Positions 10,800 through 19,652 of a stretch of 64,000 nt of DNA are shown here, piece after piece. Both the position numbers and the translations under genes were made by a program. Origin of the DNA: Falsirhodobacter deserti (lineage in GTDB: Bacteria; Pseudomonadota; Alphaproteobacteria; Rhodobacterales; Rhodobacteraceae); assembly GCF_004015795.1 (NCBI RefSeq), contig NZ_ML137218.1, positions 1,463,811 to 1,527,810 of the forward strand, written 5' to 3'. The notes below the pieces were generated by a model, which worked only from the letters and a program-made list of their open reading frames with translations, was not told where the DNA came from and did not search any database. Positions within the stretch are counted from its first letter, which is position 1. Every line of letters begins with the position of its first letter.

Positions 10800-11588
10800 A
10801 TGCAAGGCAGCGCGAACCTCAACGTCATGATCAAGGCGGCCCGCAAGGCTGGCCGGTCCCTCGTGAAGGACTTCCGCGAAGTCGAGAACCTTCAGGTCTC
10901 CTCCAAGGGGCCGGGCGACTTCGTCACGAAAGCCGACCGCGAGGCTGAACGGATCATCAAGGAAGAACTGATGACCGCCCGCCCCACCTATGGCTGGCTG
11001 GGCGAGGAAACAGGCGGCGCCGACGGGCAGGACCCGACCCGTCGCTGGATCGTGGACCCGCTGGACGGGACCACCAACTTCCTGCACGGCCTGCCCCACT
11101 GGTGCGTTTCCATTGCACTTGAACACAAGGGCGAAATCGTCTCTGGCGTCGTGTTCGATGCCGCGAAGGACGAACTTTTCTGGGCCGAAAAAGGCGCCGG
11201 CGCCTGGATGAACGACCAGCGCCTGCGCGTGTCGGGCCGTCGCCAGATGATCGAGGGCATCTTTGCCACCGGCGTTCCCTTCGGCGGCCGCGGCACCCTG
11301 CCTGCGACGCTTCAGGATCTGGCACGGCTGATGCCCGTTTGCGCCGGCGTTCGCCGCTGGGGCGCCGCCGCGCTTGATCTGGCCTATGTGGCGGCCGGCC
11401 GCTACGACGGTTACTGGGAACGCGGCATCCAGCCGTGGGACATGGCTGCCGGGCTGGTCATCGTGCGTGAAGCAGGCGGCCTTGTGTCGGGGATTCGCGA
11501 CGGTCAGGATCCGCTGGAAAGCGGTTCGGTCATCGTCGGCAACGAGGGCCTGTTCGAGCCCTTCCGCAAGGTCATCCGCGGCGAGTGA
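10800..11588 (+). CDS. suhB: inositol-1-monophosphatase family protein (SuhB-like)
   Basis: A 262-residue Mg2+-dependent phosphatase. The metal-binding motifs are complete: GEETGG near residue 65, WIVDPLDGTTNF near 83-94, and WDMAAGLVIVREAGG near 215. These place it with SuhB/IMPase, which dephosphorylates inositol monophosphate; SuhB also acts on rRNA transcription in some bacteria. An AGGAG lies nine bases before the ATG. It stands alone between the MFS exporter and the Sco gene. Confidence 0.9.
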   Translation: MQGSANLNVMIKAARKAGRSLVKDFREVENLQVSSKGPGDFVTKADREAERIIKEELMTARPTYGWLGEETGGADGQDPTRRWIVDPLDGTTNFLHGLPHWCVSIALEHKGEIVSGVVFDAAKDELFWAEKGAGAWMNDQRLRVSGRRQMIEGIFATGVPFGGRGTLPATLQDLARLMPVCAGVRRWGAAALDLAYVAAGRYDGYWERGIQPWDMAAGLVIVREAGGLVSGIRDGQDPLESGSVIVGNEGLFEPFRKVIRGE

Positions 11589-11714
11589 CCTATCGCCGCA
11601 GCCCGCTTGCGCTTGCAGGGGGGCTGCGTCACAACCTGCGCCACGAACCCGTGGTGGCGCAGCGTGCCCTTCGGCATCCGCCGCCCTGTGCGATCTGGAG
11701 TAAGGAGGGGCGCC

Positions 11715-12308
11715 ATGCCCGCATTACGAAGTCTGAAGGTCATGCTGGCCGCCGCCATCGGCGCACTTGCGTTGGTTGCGCTGTGGGTGGGCGTGCTTTC
11801 GCCGCTGATGGACAAGCGCGCGGCCGACCGCATCGGCTATGGCGATTACGCCCTTGAAACCACCGAAGGGACGACCTTCACCTCTGCCTCCCTGCCCGGC
11901 CAGGTGACGGCGGTGTTCTTCGGCTTCACCCATTGTCCCGATGTCTGCCCCACCACCCTTGGCGACATGATGCTGTGGCAGGACGAGTTGGGCGAAGCTG
12001 CGGACGATCTGCGCATCGTTTTCATCACGATCGACCCTGAACGCGACACCCTGCCGATGCTGAACGATTACGTCGGCTGGCTTCCGGGTGCCCTTGGCGC
12101 AACCGGCACGCCCGAACAGGTCAAAGCCGCCGAGGACGCGTTCCGCAACTTCTCGCAGAAGGTGCCGCTGGAGGGGGGCGATTACACGATGGACCATACC
12201 TCCAAGGTCATGGTGTTCGACCGCAACGGAGAGTTTGCCGACACCATTTCCTATCAGGAAGATCCGGCCAGCGCGGTGGCCAAGCTGCGGGTCCTGCTGA
12301 CGGCATAA
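11715..12308 (+). CDS. SCO1/SenC-family copper chaperone
   Basis: A 197-residue membrane-anchored thioredoxin-fold protein for assembling the CuA site of cytochrome c oxidase. One N-terminal membrane helix (about residues 8-30) is followed by HCPDVCPTT, with Cys74 and Cys78, and the distal copper ligand His161 in MDHTSKV. The start at 11715 is chosen because AAGGAGG lies seven bases before it; a longer frame from 11607 has no such support. It is the last core gene before the island. Confidence 0.9.
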   Translation: MPALRSLKVMLAAAIGALALVALWVGVLSPLMDKRAADRIGYGDYALETTEGTTFTSASLPGQVTAVFFGFTHCPDVCPTTLGDMMLWQDELGEAADDLRIVFITIDPERDTLPMLNDYVGWLPGALGATGTPEQVKAAEDAFRNFSQKVPLEGGDYTMDHTSKVMVFDRNGEFADTISYQEDPASAVAKLRVLLTA

Positions 12309-12314
12309 GCCAAG

Positions 12315-12338
12315 GCGCGGCGGATTCGCGTGCCGCGC
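12315..12338 (+). terminator. candidate hairpin after the Sco gene
   Basis: A perfect 7-bp stem (GCGCGGC and GCCGCGC, ten-base loop) begins seven bases after the Sco stop. It has no T-run, so it is only a possible terminator or transcript end. Confidence 0.35.
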
Positions 12339-12358
12339 ATCTTGCGATAGAAGGGTGG

Positions 12359-12386
12359 ATGGTGCTGCAAGAGAGGATTGAACTCT
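12359..12386. repeat. left attachment site copy (3' end of tRNA-Thr)
   Basis: A 28-base stretch identical to 41670-41697, which is the last 27 bases of tRNA-Thr(GGT) plus one flanking base. Only the tRNA 3' part is present, so this is not a tRNA gene. It is read as the outer att copy made when an element integrated at the tRNA 3' end. The match stops at 12387. Confidence 0.85.
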
Positions 12387-12680
12387 ACGTTGACCCATAT
12401 AAATCAATGACTTACATGCGATATTGGCACGCCGGAACGCACCAAATTTGGAACTAAAAAATGTTGCGTCACTTCCGTCTGCAATGTGCCAGATATGGCC
12501 ACAGCGGAGCCTTGGCGGCAGATCTTCTGCGGGCACCCGATACACCTGGATGACAAGACCATCATCCTTCTAAGACTTCGCGACTTCGCGACGCGGCCGG
12601 TCCCACCAGCCATTCCTCAATTCAAGGCGAGTGGCGGTCGCGGATACATTGCAAGCGTCTTGGGGTAGCTGCCCCCCTTT
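12387..12680. other. left end of island, no convincing gene
   Basis: The stretch is more AT-rich than the core just outside. A 60-codon forward ORF (12486-12668) has no recognisable motif or clear Shine-Dalgarno, and no hairpin stands out. Nothing further can be supported here. Confidence 0.5.
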
Positions 12681-13010
12681 TCAAGGCCAGCAGTCATCAC
12701 CCTCCACGCTACTGAACCAGTCTGCGTAAGGCGTGTTCTTCGCCATCTTCCGGGTCAGGTCCGGTGCGCCACCGGACCACCAGACGTGACCCCGCTCGCC
12801 AAGATCGTGCTTGACCTGATCGACCGCACGGTGTGCCGCCGCTTCGCCATCTGCATCTCTGGCCGCCCGCGCCGCCTTCACCTCTCGCCGCGCATCCATC
12901 AGCGCGGCGACAAGGCGTTTTTGCTCTTCGTCCGGCAGGTTCGGGTTCGCGGCCCGCCACAGCCGACCGCGCACGATGATGTAGCGATGGTCAGGGGTCA
13001 TCAGCGGCAT
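12681..13010 (-). CDS. conserved hypothetical protein next to SOS peptidase gene
   Basis: A 109-residue protein rich in charged residues, with a likely helical middle (RLVAALMDARREVKAARAARD) and a conserved-looking end (HVWWSGGAPDLTRKMAKNTPYADWF). I recall similar small proteins beside SRAP or imuB/dnaE2 genes in alphaproteobacteria, but no function is known to me. It starts eight bases after the stop of the SRAP gene on the same strand, so they are probably one transcript. An ATG at 13001 is an alternative start. Confidence 0.7.
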   Translation of the reverse strand: MPLMTPDHRYIIVRGRLWRAANPNLPDEEQKRLVAALMDARREVKAARAARDADGEAAAHRAVDQVKHDLGERGHVWWSGGAPDLTRKMAKNTPYADWFSSVEGDDCWP

Positions 13011-13017
13011 GCCGAGA

Positions 13018-13665
13018 TCATTCCACCAGGATCAGCTGGTCATCGCTCAATGGCCGCTGCAGCGCCTGCGCGATTCGCCAGTCGGCGGTTAGCCACATGT
13101 CGATCTCGTCCTGCGTGGTCAGGATTACGGGCATGGCCTTAAGGTGGATGGGCTTCACGACCTCGTTTGGTTCGCAGGTCAGGAAGGCGAAGAGTTCGTG
13201 ATCTCCCGGTCGTGGGGTGCGGCCAGATCCGCGTGTGCCGCGCCACAGCGTCCAGATCCCCGCAAAGACAAACAGCGGGCGCGTGTCGTCGAGGGCAAAC
13301 CAGTGCAGCGGCTTGCGCTTAATGGCGGGGTCAGGCTGCTGGCCGTATTCCGAGAAGGCGGTCGCTGGCACCACGCAGCGGTTCTCCACGCCCAGCCAGC
13401 GCCGCCAATGCGGGCTGGACGTATTGCGGATGTTGGTCACGCCGGTGTCCGGGGCATCCGGCGCCTTCAGGAACTGCGGCGGTGTCGGCATGCCCCAGGT
13501 CAGCCGTGCCAACTCGCGCCCCGCCTGCGTGTTGCGCACGACAGGCGCGGGCCGGTCCGGATAGACATTGAGCGCCGGCTCGAGGTTGCCGAGGCTGTCC
13601 TGCATCACGTCCACGATGTCCCGGATCGCCTGCTGGTTCGTGGTCACGTTATACAAATTGCACAT
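13018..13665 (-). CDS. SOS response-associated peptidase (SRAP, HMCES/YedK family)
   Basis: A 215-residue SRAP protein. The family forms a covalent thiazolidine cross-link through Cys2 with abasic sites in single-stranded DNA. Starting at 13665 gives Met-Cys-Asn-Leu-Tyr, which puts the catalytic cysteine at position 2 and leaves GGAGGA six bases upstream; upstream Met codons would not. Other hallmarks are TWGMP, NIRNTSSPHW, NRCVVPATAFSEY, FAGIWTLW and the conserved histidine in IHLKAMPVIL. A LexA-type box lies 95 bases upstream, pointing to SOS control. Confidence 0.9.
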   Translation of the reverse strand: MCNLYNVTTNQQAIRDIVDVMQDSLGNLEPALNVYPDRPAPVVRNTQAGRELARLTWGMPTPPQFLKAPDAPDTGVTNIRNTSSPHWRRWLGVENRCVVPATAFSEYGQQPDPAIKRKPLHWFALDDTRPLFVFAGIWTLWRGTRGSGRTPRPGDHELFAFLTCEPNEVVKPIHLKAMPVILTTQDEIDMWLTADWRIAQALQRPLSDDQLILVE

Positions 13666-13759
13666 CATCCGTCCTCCGCGCGGGCGTTTTCGCGCCCTCT
13701 CCTGCCGCAACGACCTGATCACGAGTGTGGTTCACCGGATTGACTTGAATACCGCAATG

Positions 13760-13774
13760 GAACGACCGGGGAAC
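13760..13774. promoter_or_regulatory. LexA box (GAAC-N7-GAAC)
   Basis: The sequence GAACGACCGGGGAAC fits the alphaproteobacterial LexA operator, a direct repeat GAAC/GTTC spaced by seven bases. It lies between the reverse-strand SRAP gene and the forward imuB remnant, eight bases before the latter. This is where a divergent SOS promoter would be. Confidence 0.75.
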
Positions 13775-13781
13775 ATATGCC

Positions 13782-14166
13782 TTGAGCTCTCAATCCAACA
13801 GAGCCCGACACTGCCATGTCTGCGCACCACGGATCATCTCCGTCTTCCTGCCCACCTGGCCGACGGATCGGCTGCGGCGGCAGGACGATACGCCTTCGGA
13901 TAGGCCGCTGATCATCGCCAGGCGGGTCGACAACCACCGTGTGGTCACGGCCCCCAACGAAGTCGCCCTGACCCTCGGGCTGCGCGTCGGCATGCCGGTG
14001 AGCAAGGCGCACGCGCTGGTGCCGGATCTGCTGATCGAACCCGCGAACCCGCAGGCGGATGCGGAGAGCCTCGGGCGGCTCGGCCTCTGGGTGCTGGAAC
14101 GCGTCAGCCCAATGGTTGCGGTGGATCCGCCGGGCGGCCTCGTGATCGACTCCGCCGGCGCATCAT
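13782..14166 (+). pseudogene. imuB: imuB remnant (N-terminal part of Y-family polymerase-like protein)
   Basis: The reading frame starts at a TTG just after the LexA box. It encodes an ImuB-like N-terminus: RIISVFLPTWPTDRLRRQ, a palm-like stretch with IARRVDNHRVVTAPNEVA and LGLRVGM, and VAVDPPGGLVIDSAGA. ImuB is the beta-clamp-binding partner in the imuA-imuB-dnaE2 mutagenesis cassette. After about 125 residues the homology ends and the sequence joins a piece of dnaE2, so most of imuB and most of dnaE2 have been deleted. Confidence 0.78.
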
Positions 14167-14448
14167 CCTTGACGCAGGCATGATCGCCGTGCGCGGCCGG
14201 GTGCAGCGCGAGGGCGAGGTCGTGCACCTGGTTGCGCAACATGTCGCGGGCCTGTCCGCTGATCTTGGAAGCGTGGGGGAGCGCGGCGCCGCCTTCAAGC
14301 TACCGCCTGGACGCGGTGACGGCTTCCACATCGCCCCTCCGCACCCGATCCGCGTGTGATGCCATCCGAGGGGCTCCGCGCGCGGGACAAGTATATCCGC
14401 GAACTGCATCACGAGGCGATTCACGTGAGAACGCGGGATTTTCGATAG
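14162..14448 (+). pseudogene. dnaE2: dnaE2 3' remnant (error-prone DNA polymerase C-terminus), frameshifted
   Basis: Two frames together encode the end of DnaE2. Frame 2 (to 14358) gives AVRGRVQREGEVVHLVAQHV, DLGSVGER and FKLPPGRGDGFH; after a frameshift near 14355, frame 1 (14359-14448) gives RDKYIRELHHEAIHVRTRDFR and a stop. The last motif is typical of the DnaE2 terminus. The piece abuts the imuB remnant, so an internal deletion has fused the two ends of the mutasome operon. Confidence 0.75.
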
Positions 14449-14852
14449 CTTCACGACCGGCACGAGCGGGGCTACATCAGCAGGCTGGACTGCTTCACTC
14501 CGCTTCGCATTTTAAGCCGCCGGTGCCTGAGGCCTCCGGACGATATTCCCTCTGTCTCTCCGCGGGCACCTACGGCTACGTTGCCCCGGCCGCTCTCAGA
14601 CCCTTCGGACGAAAAAGCCGCTGGCCGCTCACCGACGCGAAAGCCCCTAAGCCGCCGTTCGCGGTATGGCTGCCGACCAAGGGTTAAACGCTCCAGTTCG
14701 GCACAAGCCGACATCCAGTAATGGATCTCGACGCTGCGGGGCGGCCTGTCAAAGCAGATGTGCGCTGCAATAGCAAACTATCGAGGCATCGAAAGCAGCA
14801 TTGCAACACACGTCAGTTGGAAACTGTCCTTGGGCGGCATAGGTCTTCTGTG
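14449..14852. other. intergenic stretch with no recognised gene
   Basis: About 400 bases between the dnaE2 remnant and the zinc-cluster pseudogene. A forward frame at 14232-14687 is open, but its translation is proline/serine-rich and unlike any family I know. Base composition drops toward AT around 14840. No RNA or repeat is supported. Confidence 0.4.
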
Positions 14853-14876
14853 ATGAATATTCGCGTGAAGATGATC

Positions 14877-15767
14877 ATGATCACTTTGGAACCAACAATT
14901 TCACAGATTGAAAAACTTCTTGAAGAAAACACAGAAGCCAGCGTGACCTATGCCGCTCTTGAGTGCCGTCTGGCTATCGAGAGAATTTGCTATGAACGTC
15001 TACGGTTAGTGCATGACTAAATTTCTCACGATGATCTGAGGAAATGGCAGCCGAGCGATATAGTGAAGACTCTTATTCAGGAGGTTGATGTCAAAGCCGC
15101 CGGGACCCTTACGCTGTCTATCGCGCGGGGACCTGTGCCAGAGGGTTCGCCTCCGCCCACTCGTGAGGATTACGAGGCCATGGATTGGCTTCCTGTCGGC
15201 ACTCAAGTCGGCTTCTCCCCCAGCAAGCTTGGAAAGTTGTGGAACGGGCTTGCGAAACTCGCCCTACACATCGAAATTCCGACCTCTAAAGACGCGACCG
15301 TCAACCAATACGGTGACATTCAAGCGATAGCGTCTAAGGTCAAACAGGCTCTTGCAGAAATCAAGAGAATTTCCGAAGGCACATTGATGTCTTCTGGCAT
15401 GGGCGAGGAAGTTTCCTTCGAATGTATCTGCGGTTCAAAAAACAAGCGACGGCTTGAACTGTTAAAGGAAGGGCAGTCCATTAACTGCATAAACCCCGAT
15501 TGTGATGAAAGCTATGACTACGTGCAGTCTGACATGTCCTTCGGGCGCAGAACCTTTGGGATTGTCTGTCGCGCATGTAGAGCATCCCGCGACATTCCTA
15601 AGCGAATAATTGAGAAGCTCAGGACCGATCAACACGTTCACTTCGATTGCGAAGGGTGCGGCGAAACCATTTATGTATCGTGGCGTCCCATGCAAGCACA
15701 GCGAACAAAATCGCCAAAGAAAGCTTGGCGCGACCAATCGGCTGTCGGTTCCTTGAAGCCGCTCTAA
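14877..15767 (+). pseudogene. zinc-cluster hypothetical protein interrupted by one in-frame TAA
   Basis: One frame runs from an ATG at 14877 (14853 is an alternative) to 15767 with a single stop, TAA, at 15018-15020. Upstream are 47 residues including YAALECRLAIERICYERL; downstream translation resumes at once as ISHDDLRKWQPSDIV and continues for about 230 residues. The C-terminal half has four cysteine pairs (ECIC, CINPDC, CRAC, CEGC), as in zinc ribbons. A point mutation from a Tyr codon would explain the stop. The function is unknown and the local composition is AT-richer than its neighbours. Confidence 0.65.
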
Positions 15768-15923
15768 AGCAACCCCATCGCTGGAGCACGCTGCGCCACC
15801 GCAAACGGCAGCTTCGTCCCATCCGCTACTAGAACGTGTCCGAGCGGCCGCTCGTCCTTTCTGGGTGACAAAGCCGGGATAGCGCGTATGGCGCTCCATG
15901 AGTTTGCGGCCGCGCCAACTCCA
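15768..15923. other. intergenic, contains one half-copy of the island palindrome motif
   Basis: At 15806-15826 the stretch reads AACGGCAGCTTCGTCCCATC, matching the left arm of the palindromic repeats at 20231, 21150 and elsewhere. No matching right arm is evident, so this may be a truncated copy. Confidence 0.45.
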
Positions 15924-16385
15924 TCAGCCGATGAGTGTGCTGCGGTAAAGTTCATGGACAAAAGCCACATCCCCTTGTCCCGGCAGGGCCAGTGCGGCGT
16001 GGACCTCAAGAACATACGGACCGTCTGCGGGGAGCAGCCGCGCAAGAGTGGTGCGTCGCACGAGACCAGCGCTTTCGAGCAGCACTCCGAAAGGGACAGC
16101 CGTATGCAGCATCCGGTGCCGAACATCCTCCGGCAGCCCCCCAGGCAGATAGATGTTCACAGCGTTGGAAACAGCCGTATCCTGCCAGAGCAGGTCCACG
16201 CACCGGTGCCGTCTGCCATCCTCGGCCGCGCGATCTTCCAGAACCTGCGCCACAAGCCTTCCGGGCCCGAAACGCCGCACACACCAGTCGCGGAGCACGC
16301 CACTGGCCGTCGCACCCGACGTCAGACGAGCCCTCAGATCTTCGGCGGTGTGGTTCATCTGTCTTGAAGTTCCCCGATGAAACAT
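15924..16385 (-). CDS. hypothetical protein, possible chorismate-lyase-like fold
   Basis: A 153-residue frame with codon use like the surrounding genes. The segment VDLLWQDTAVSNAVNIYLP followed by PFGVLLESAGLVRRTT resembles the pattern NWYVP...TPFG...L.F.R.T seen in uncharacterised chorismate-lyase-superfamily proteins. The resemblance is from memory and weak. A start at 16358 (MNHTAED) is also possible. It may be a real accessory gene or a decayed one. It is convergent with the zinc-cluster pseudogene. Confidence 0.45.
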   Translation of the reverse strand: MFHRGTSRQMNHTAEDLRARLTSGATASGVLRDWCVRRFGPGRLVAQVLEDRAAEDGRRHRCVDLLWQDTAVSNAVNIYLPGGLPEDVRHRMLHTAVPFGVLLESAGLVRRTTLARLLPADGPYVLEVHAALALPGQGDVAFVHELYRSTLIG

Positions 16386-16531
16386 CGGAGGCAGGCACAG
16401 TTCGGCGTCGGATCGGGTCTTGCAACGGCAGCCGAGTGCTGAAGCTTACGTATCATCATGGGGTTCCTTTCCGCTTTCATCGGGCCGTCGCACGTCTTAA
16501 GCATCCGATCTTCATCATACAGGGCCAGATC

Positions 16532-17077
16532 ATGGCGCAGAAATCCACCATCCACAAAGTCGAGCTTTCCGTGTCCGACATGGATCGCCACTACTATGCG
16601 ACCCATAAGCTGACCGTTGCCAAACATCCCTCGGAGACGGACGAGCGGTTGATGGTGCGCATTCTCGCTTTTGCCCTGAACGCCCACGAGCAGTTGGAGA
16701 TGACCAAAGGCCTCTCGACGGATGACGAGCCGGACATCTGGCAGAAGACCCTGAGCGGGGAACTTGAACTCTGGGTTGCTTTGGGACTTCCAAGCGAAAA
16801 AGTTGTTCGTCAGTCCTGCAGCAAATCCAAAGAGGTCATCCTCTATTGCTACGGTGGACGAACGACCGAGATCTGGTGGGAGAAGATCAGGAGCAGCACC
16901 ACTCGGTTCGCCAACCTTCAGGTTGTGAACATATCCGAGAGGGAGTCCGCTGCACTTGGAAAACACGCCAGCCGCTCCATGAAAGTGCAGGTCAACGTTC
17001 AGGACGGCGATGTGATGGTCAGCGTGGACGGCAGTATCATCTACGTCACGCCGGTCGAATGGAAGAGTGCTGGCTGA
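16532..17077 (+). CDS. yaeQ: YaeQ family protein
   Basis: A 181-residue protein whose start (MAQKSTIHKVELSVSDMDRHYY) and middle (HPSETDERLMVRILAFALNA; DEPDIWQKTLSGELELWVALGLPSE) match the YaeQ family, a PD-(D/E)XK-like fold of unknown exact role. The C-terminus (DGDVMVSVDGSIIYVTP) is also typical and the length is normal. The frame is open further upstream to 15935 but that part has no resemblance, so the ATG at 16532 is used. It stands alone in the island, before IS21. Confidence 0.9.
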   Translation: MAQKSTIHKVELSVSDMDRHYYATHKLTVAKHPSETDERLMVRILAFALNAHEQLEMTKGLSTDDEPDIWQKTLSGELELWVALGLPSEKVVRQSCSKSKEVILYCYGGRTTEIWWEKIRSSTTRFANLQVVNISERESAALGKHASRSMKVQVNVQDGDVMVSVDGSIIYVTPVEWKSAG

Positions 17078-17307
17078 TTGAGGAAGCGACGTGCCTATCG
17101 GTGTCCGATGACCGATGTCTCATTGCGGAGGCAGGCTGTCGGCACCTGCCGGGAGAAATGACTTCATACGGCGAATGATGTCAATCGGCCTCCAAAAGGA
17201 ACCCCCTATCGGCGTGCAAAAGGGACCCCATTGGGGTGTGGTAGCTGGCCCGATGCGGCGTAGCTTCCATATCGCGCAGCCGTGTCGGGCCAGCGGGTCA
17301 CCGGGTG

Positions 17308-18036
17308 TCACGCACGGGTCTTGAAGCGCCAGCTTTCGTTGCCGGTCTCGACGATGTCGCAATGGTGGGTGATACGATCGAGCAGTGCGGTTGTCATCTT
17401 TGCGTCGCCGAAGACGGCGGGCCATTCCCCGAAGGCGAGATTGGTGGTCACGATGATCGAGGTTCGCTCGTAGAGGCGACTGACGAGGTGGAACAGGAGC
17501 TGGCCGCCGGTCTGGGCAAAAGGAAGGTAGCCGAGTTCATCGAGGACGAGGAAGTCGAGCCGACCGAGGATGTCGGCGGTGTGGCCTTGTCGATCATCGC
17601 GGGCCTCGGCATCGAGCTTGTTGACGAGGTCGACGACATTGAAGAAGCGGCCACGGGCGCCGTTGCGGATACAGGCGCGGACGATGCTGACGGCGAGATG
17701 GGTCTTGCCGGTTCCGGTGCCGCCGATCAGCACCACGTTGCGCTGCTGCTCGAGGAAGTCGCCTGAGGTGAGGTCCCGGACCAAGGTCTCGTTGACCGGC
17801 GTGCCCTCGAACTGGAACTCGTCAATCTCCTTGGCCAGCGGCAGCTTCGCCACCGTCATCTGATACCTGATTGAGCGGGCCCGCTTCTCGCTGATCTCGG
17901 CCTGGAGCAGGTCACCGATCACCCGTTGGGGTTCGTGCTGGCGCTTCACCGCAGTGGTGAGGATCTCGTCATAGGCAGCCTTCATGCCGTAGAGCTTGAG
18001 TTGGCCCATCGTGTCGAGGATCTGCGATCTTTGCAT
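17308..18036 (-). CDS. istB: IS21 helper ATPase IstB
   Basis: A 242-residue AAA+ helper of IS21 transposition. The Walker A motif GGTGTGKTH, Walker [12 protein letters not shown] and sensor stretch [13 protein letters not shown] are intact. It binds target DNA and works with the IstA transposase. Its start overlaps the end of istA by 68 bases, a common arrangement for translational coupling in this family. Confidence 0.93.
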   Translation of the reverse strand: MQRSQILDTMGQLKLYGMKAAYDEILTTAVKRQHEPQRVIGDLLQAEISEKRARSIRYQMTVAKLPLAKEIDEFQFEGTPVNETLVRDLTSGDFLEQQRNVVLIGGTGTGKTHLAVSIVRACIRNGARGRFFNVVDLVNKLDAEARDDRQGHTADILGRLDFLVLDELGYLPFAQTGGQLLFHLVSRLYERTSIIVTTNLAFGEWPAVFGDAKMTTALLDRITHHCDIVETGNESWRFKTRA

Positions 18037-19534
18037 GGTCGGTGCTCCTGAGGGTATCGTATCGGGCGCAGTCGGCGACGGGTTCGTGGGCCAGCTTCAG
18101 CGCTTCCGGGGTGGCGATCGGTGCGGGCGGCTTGGGTTCGCGGCGGCGGGCGAGGATGTTGAGAATGACATCGGCGGAATGGACACCTTCGCCGAGCGCT
18201 TCGGTGCAGGCAGCTTCGACGGCGTCCGTACCGTCGCTCAGCAAGGCGGCGAGAATCTCGACCATCTGGCGATCCCCGCCCGGGATCCGTTCCAGTTTCC
18301 GCCGGACACGGCGCATGGCGGGCGGCAAATCCCAGTCCTTGAACGGTGCCCCGTTCCGTAGTGCGCCGGGCTTGCGCGCAAGCACAGGGAGGTAGTGCAG
18401 CGGGTCGTAGACGGCATGATCCCGTCCGAAGGCGCGGGCATGTCTGCCGACCACCTGACCATCCTGCCAGAACTCGACCCGATCAGCGTAGGCGCGGATC
18501 TCGACCGGGCGCCCGACGGCGCGGGCGTCCACCGAGTAGCGGTTACGGTCGAACCGCACGAGGCAGGTCTTGGAGACCGAGGCGGGCACGGCATGGAAGC
18601 CGTCGAAAGGGCCGACATAGGGCACCAGGCGCGGACGCTCGGCCTCGAAGACCTCCCAGGTAGTCTTGTCCCGGATCTCGGTATGGGGATTGGCCTTTGC
18701 CCAGGCGATGCAGCGGTCCTGAAGCCAGGCGTTGAGTTCGGCATAGCTCCTGAACTTCGGCCTGGGCACGAAGAACCGCCGCCGGATCACCCCGACCTGG
18801 TTCTCGACCTGGCCCTTCTCCCAGCCGGAGGCCGGGGTGCAGGCGACTGGTTCGAAGAGGTAGTGCCCGCTCATCTGCTGGAACCGGCGGTTGTAGGCCC
18901 GGTTCTTACCGACGAAGATCGTGTCCACCGCGGTCTTCATGTTGTCGTAGATGCCCCGTGTGCAGGTGCCGCCGAAGAAGGCGAACGCCTTGTCGTGGGC
19001 GTCGAACACCATCTCCCGGGTCTCGCGGGGATAGGCTCGGACGAAGACCATCCTGCTGTGGCACAGCCGGACGTGGGCCACCTTGATCGTGGTGGTCACC
19101 CCGTCGATGATCGCGACCTCGTGGCTCCAGTCGAACTGGAAGGCTTCCCCGGGATCGAAGCTGAGCGGCACGTAGGCTGCGGCGGAGGCCTCGGCCTCCG
19201 ATTGCGACCAGCTCGCGGCGTAGCGCCGGACAGCATCATAGCCGCCTTCGTAGCCCAGGGCCCGGAGCTCCTCGAAGATCCGGATGCGGGTCAGACGCTC
19301 ACGCTTCGGACGACGGGCATTCTCGACGAGCAGGCGGTCAAGTTCATCGCGCCACGGCCCGATCTTCGGCTGGGGCTGCACGGTGCGCTCGTAGCTGAAC
19401 TCGGTGGCCCCGGAGCGGATTACCTTCCGGACCGTCTTCCGCGACACGCCCAACTCGCGGCAGATCTCCTTGATTGGCTTGCCATCCTGAAAATGCCAAC
19501 GCCGGATCTTCGCGATCGTCTCCACAACCAACAT
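17969..19534 (-). CDS. istA: IS21 transposase IstA
   Basis: A 521-residue DDE transposase. An N-terminal helix-turn-helix ([20 protein letters not shown]) is followed by the catalytic core, with [14 protein letters not shown] holding the first Asp, [11 protein letters not shown] holding the second, and [19 protein letters not shown] holding the Glu. A beta-barrel-like C-terminal region follows. The length is normal for IS21, and no stop or frameshift is seen. Confidence 0.93.
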   Translation of the reverse strand: MLVVETIAKIRRWHFQDGKPIKEICRELGVSRKTVRKVIRSGATEFSYERTVQPQPKIGPWRDELDRLLVENARRPKRERLTRIRIFEELRALGYEGGYDAVRRYAASWSQSEAEASAAAYVPLSFDPGEAFQFDWSHEVAIIDGVTTTIKVAHVRLCHSRMVFVRAYPRETREMVFDAHDKAFAFFGGTCTRGIYDNMKTAVDTIFVGKNRAYNRRFQQMSGHYLFEPVACTPASGWEKGQVENQVGVIRRRFFVPRPKFRSYAELNAWLQDRCIAWAKANPHTEIRDKTTWEVFEAERPRLVPYVGPFDGFHAVPASVSKTCLVRFDRNRYSVDARAVGRPVEIRAYADRVEFWQDGQVVGRHARAFGRDHAVYDPLHYLPVLARKPGALRNGAPFKDWDLPPAMRRVRRKLERIPGGDRQMVEILAALLSDGTDAVEAACTEALGEGVHSADVILNILARRREPKPPAPIATPEALKLAHEPVADCARYDTLRSTDHAKIADPRHDGPTQALRHEGCL

Positions 19535-19652
19535 CCCAAAAGCCGCTCCCGATTTGCCTCGGAAGCACGATGGACCACCGCATCAGGGGGGTCCCTTTTG
19601 GAAGCCGATCACCCCAATACGGGGTCCTTTTTGCATGCCGGTTCACAAATGA

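Larger units (their letters stand above)
17179..19647 (-). mobile_element. IS21-family insertion sequence with 5-bp target duplication
   Basis: A 2469-bp element carrying istA and istB. The ends are inverted repeats beginning TGT: left TGTCAATCGGCCTCC, right (reverse) TGTGAACCGGCATGC, and each end has further internal repeats around CAAAAGGAACCCC. The bases AATGA lie directly outside both ends (17174-17178 and 19648-19652), a target duplication. Both genes look intact, so it may be active. It has inserted into the arm of an island palindrome. Confidence 0.88.

Noticed and set aside
12360-12435. Second tRNA-Thr gene
   Set aside because: Only the last 27 bases match; the anticodon arm and acceptor 5' strand are missing, so it is an att copy.
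15935-16531. Forward extension upstream of yaeQ
   Set aside because: The YaeQ similarity begins exactly at the ATG at 16532, and the upstream translation is low-complexity and overlaps the reverse-strand frame at 15924-16385.
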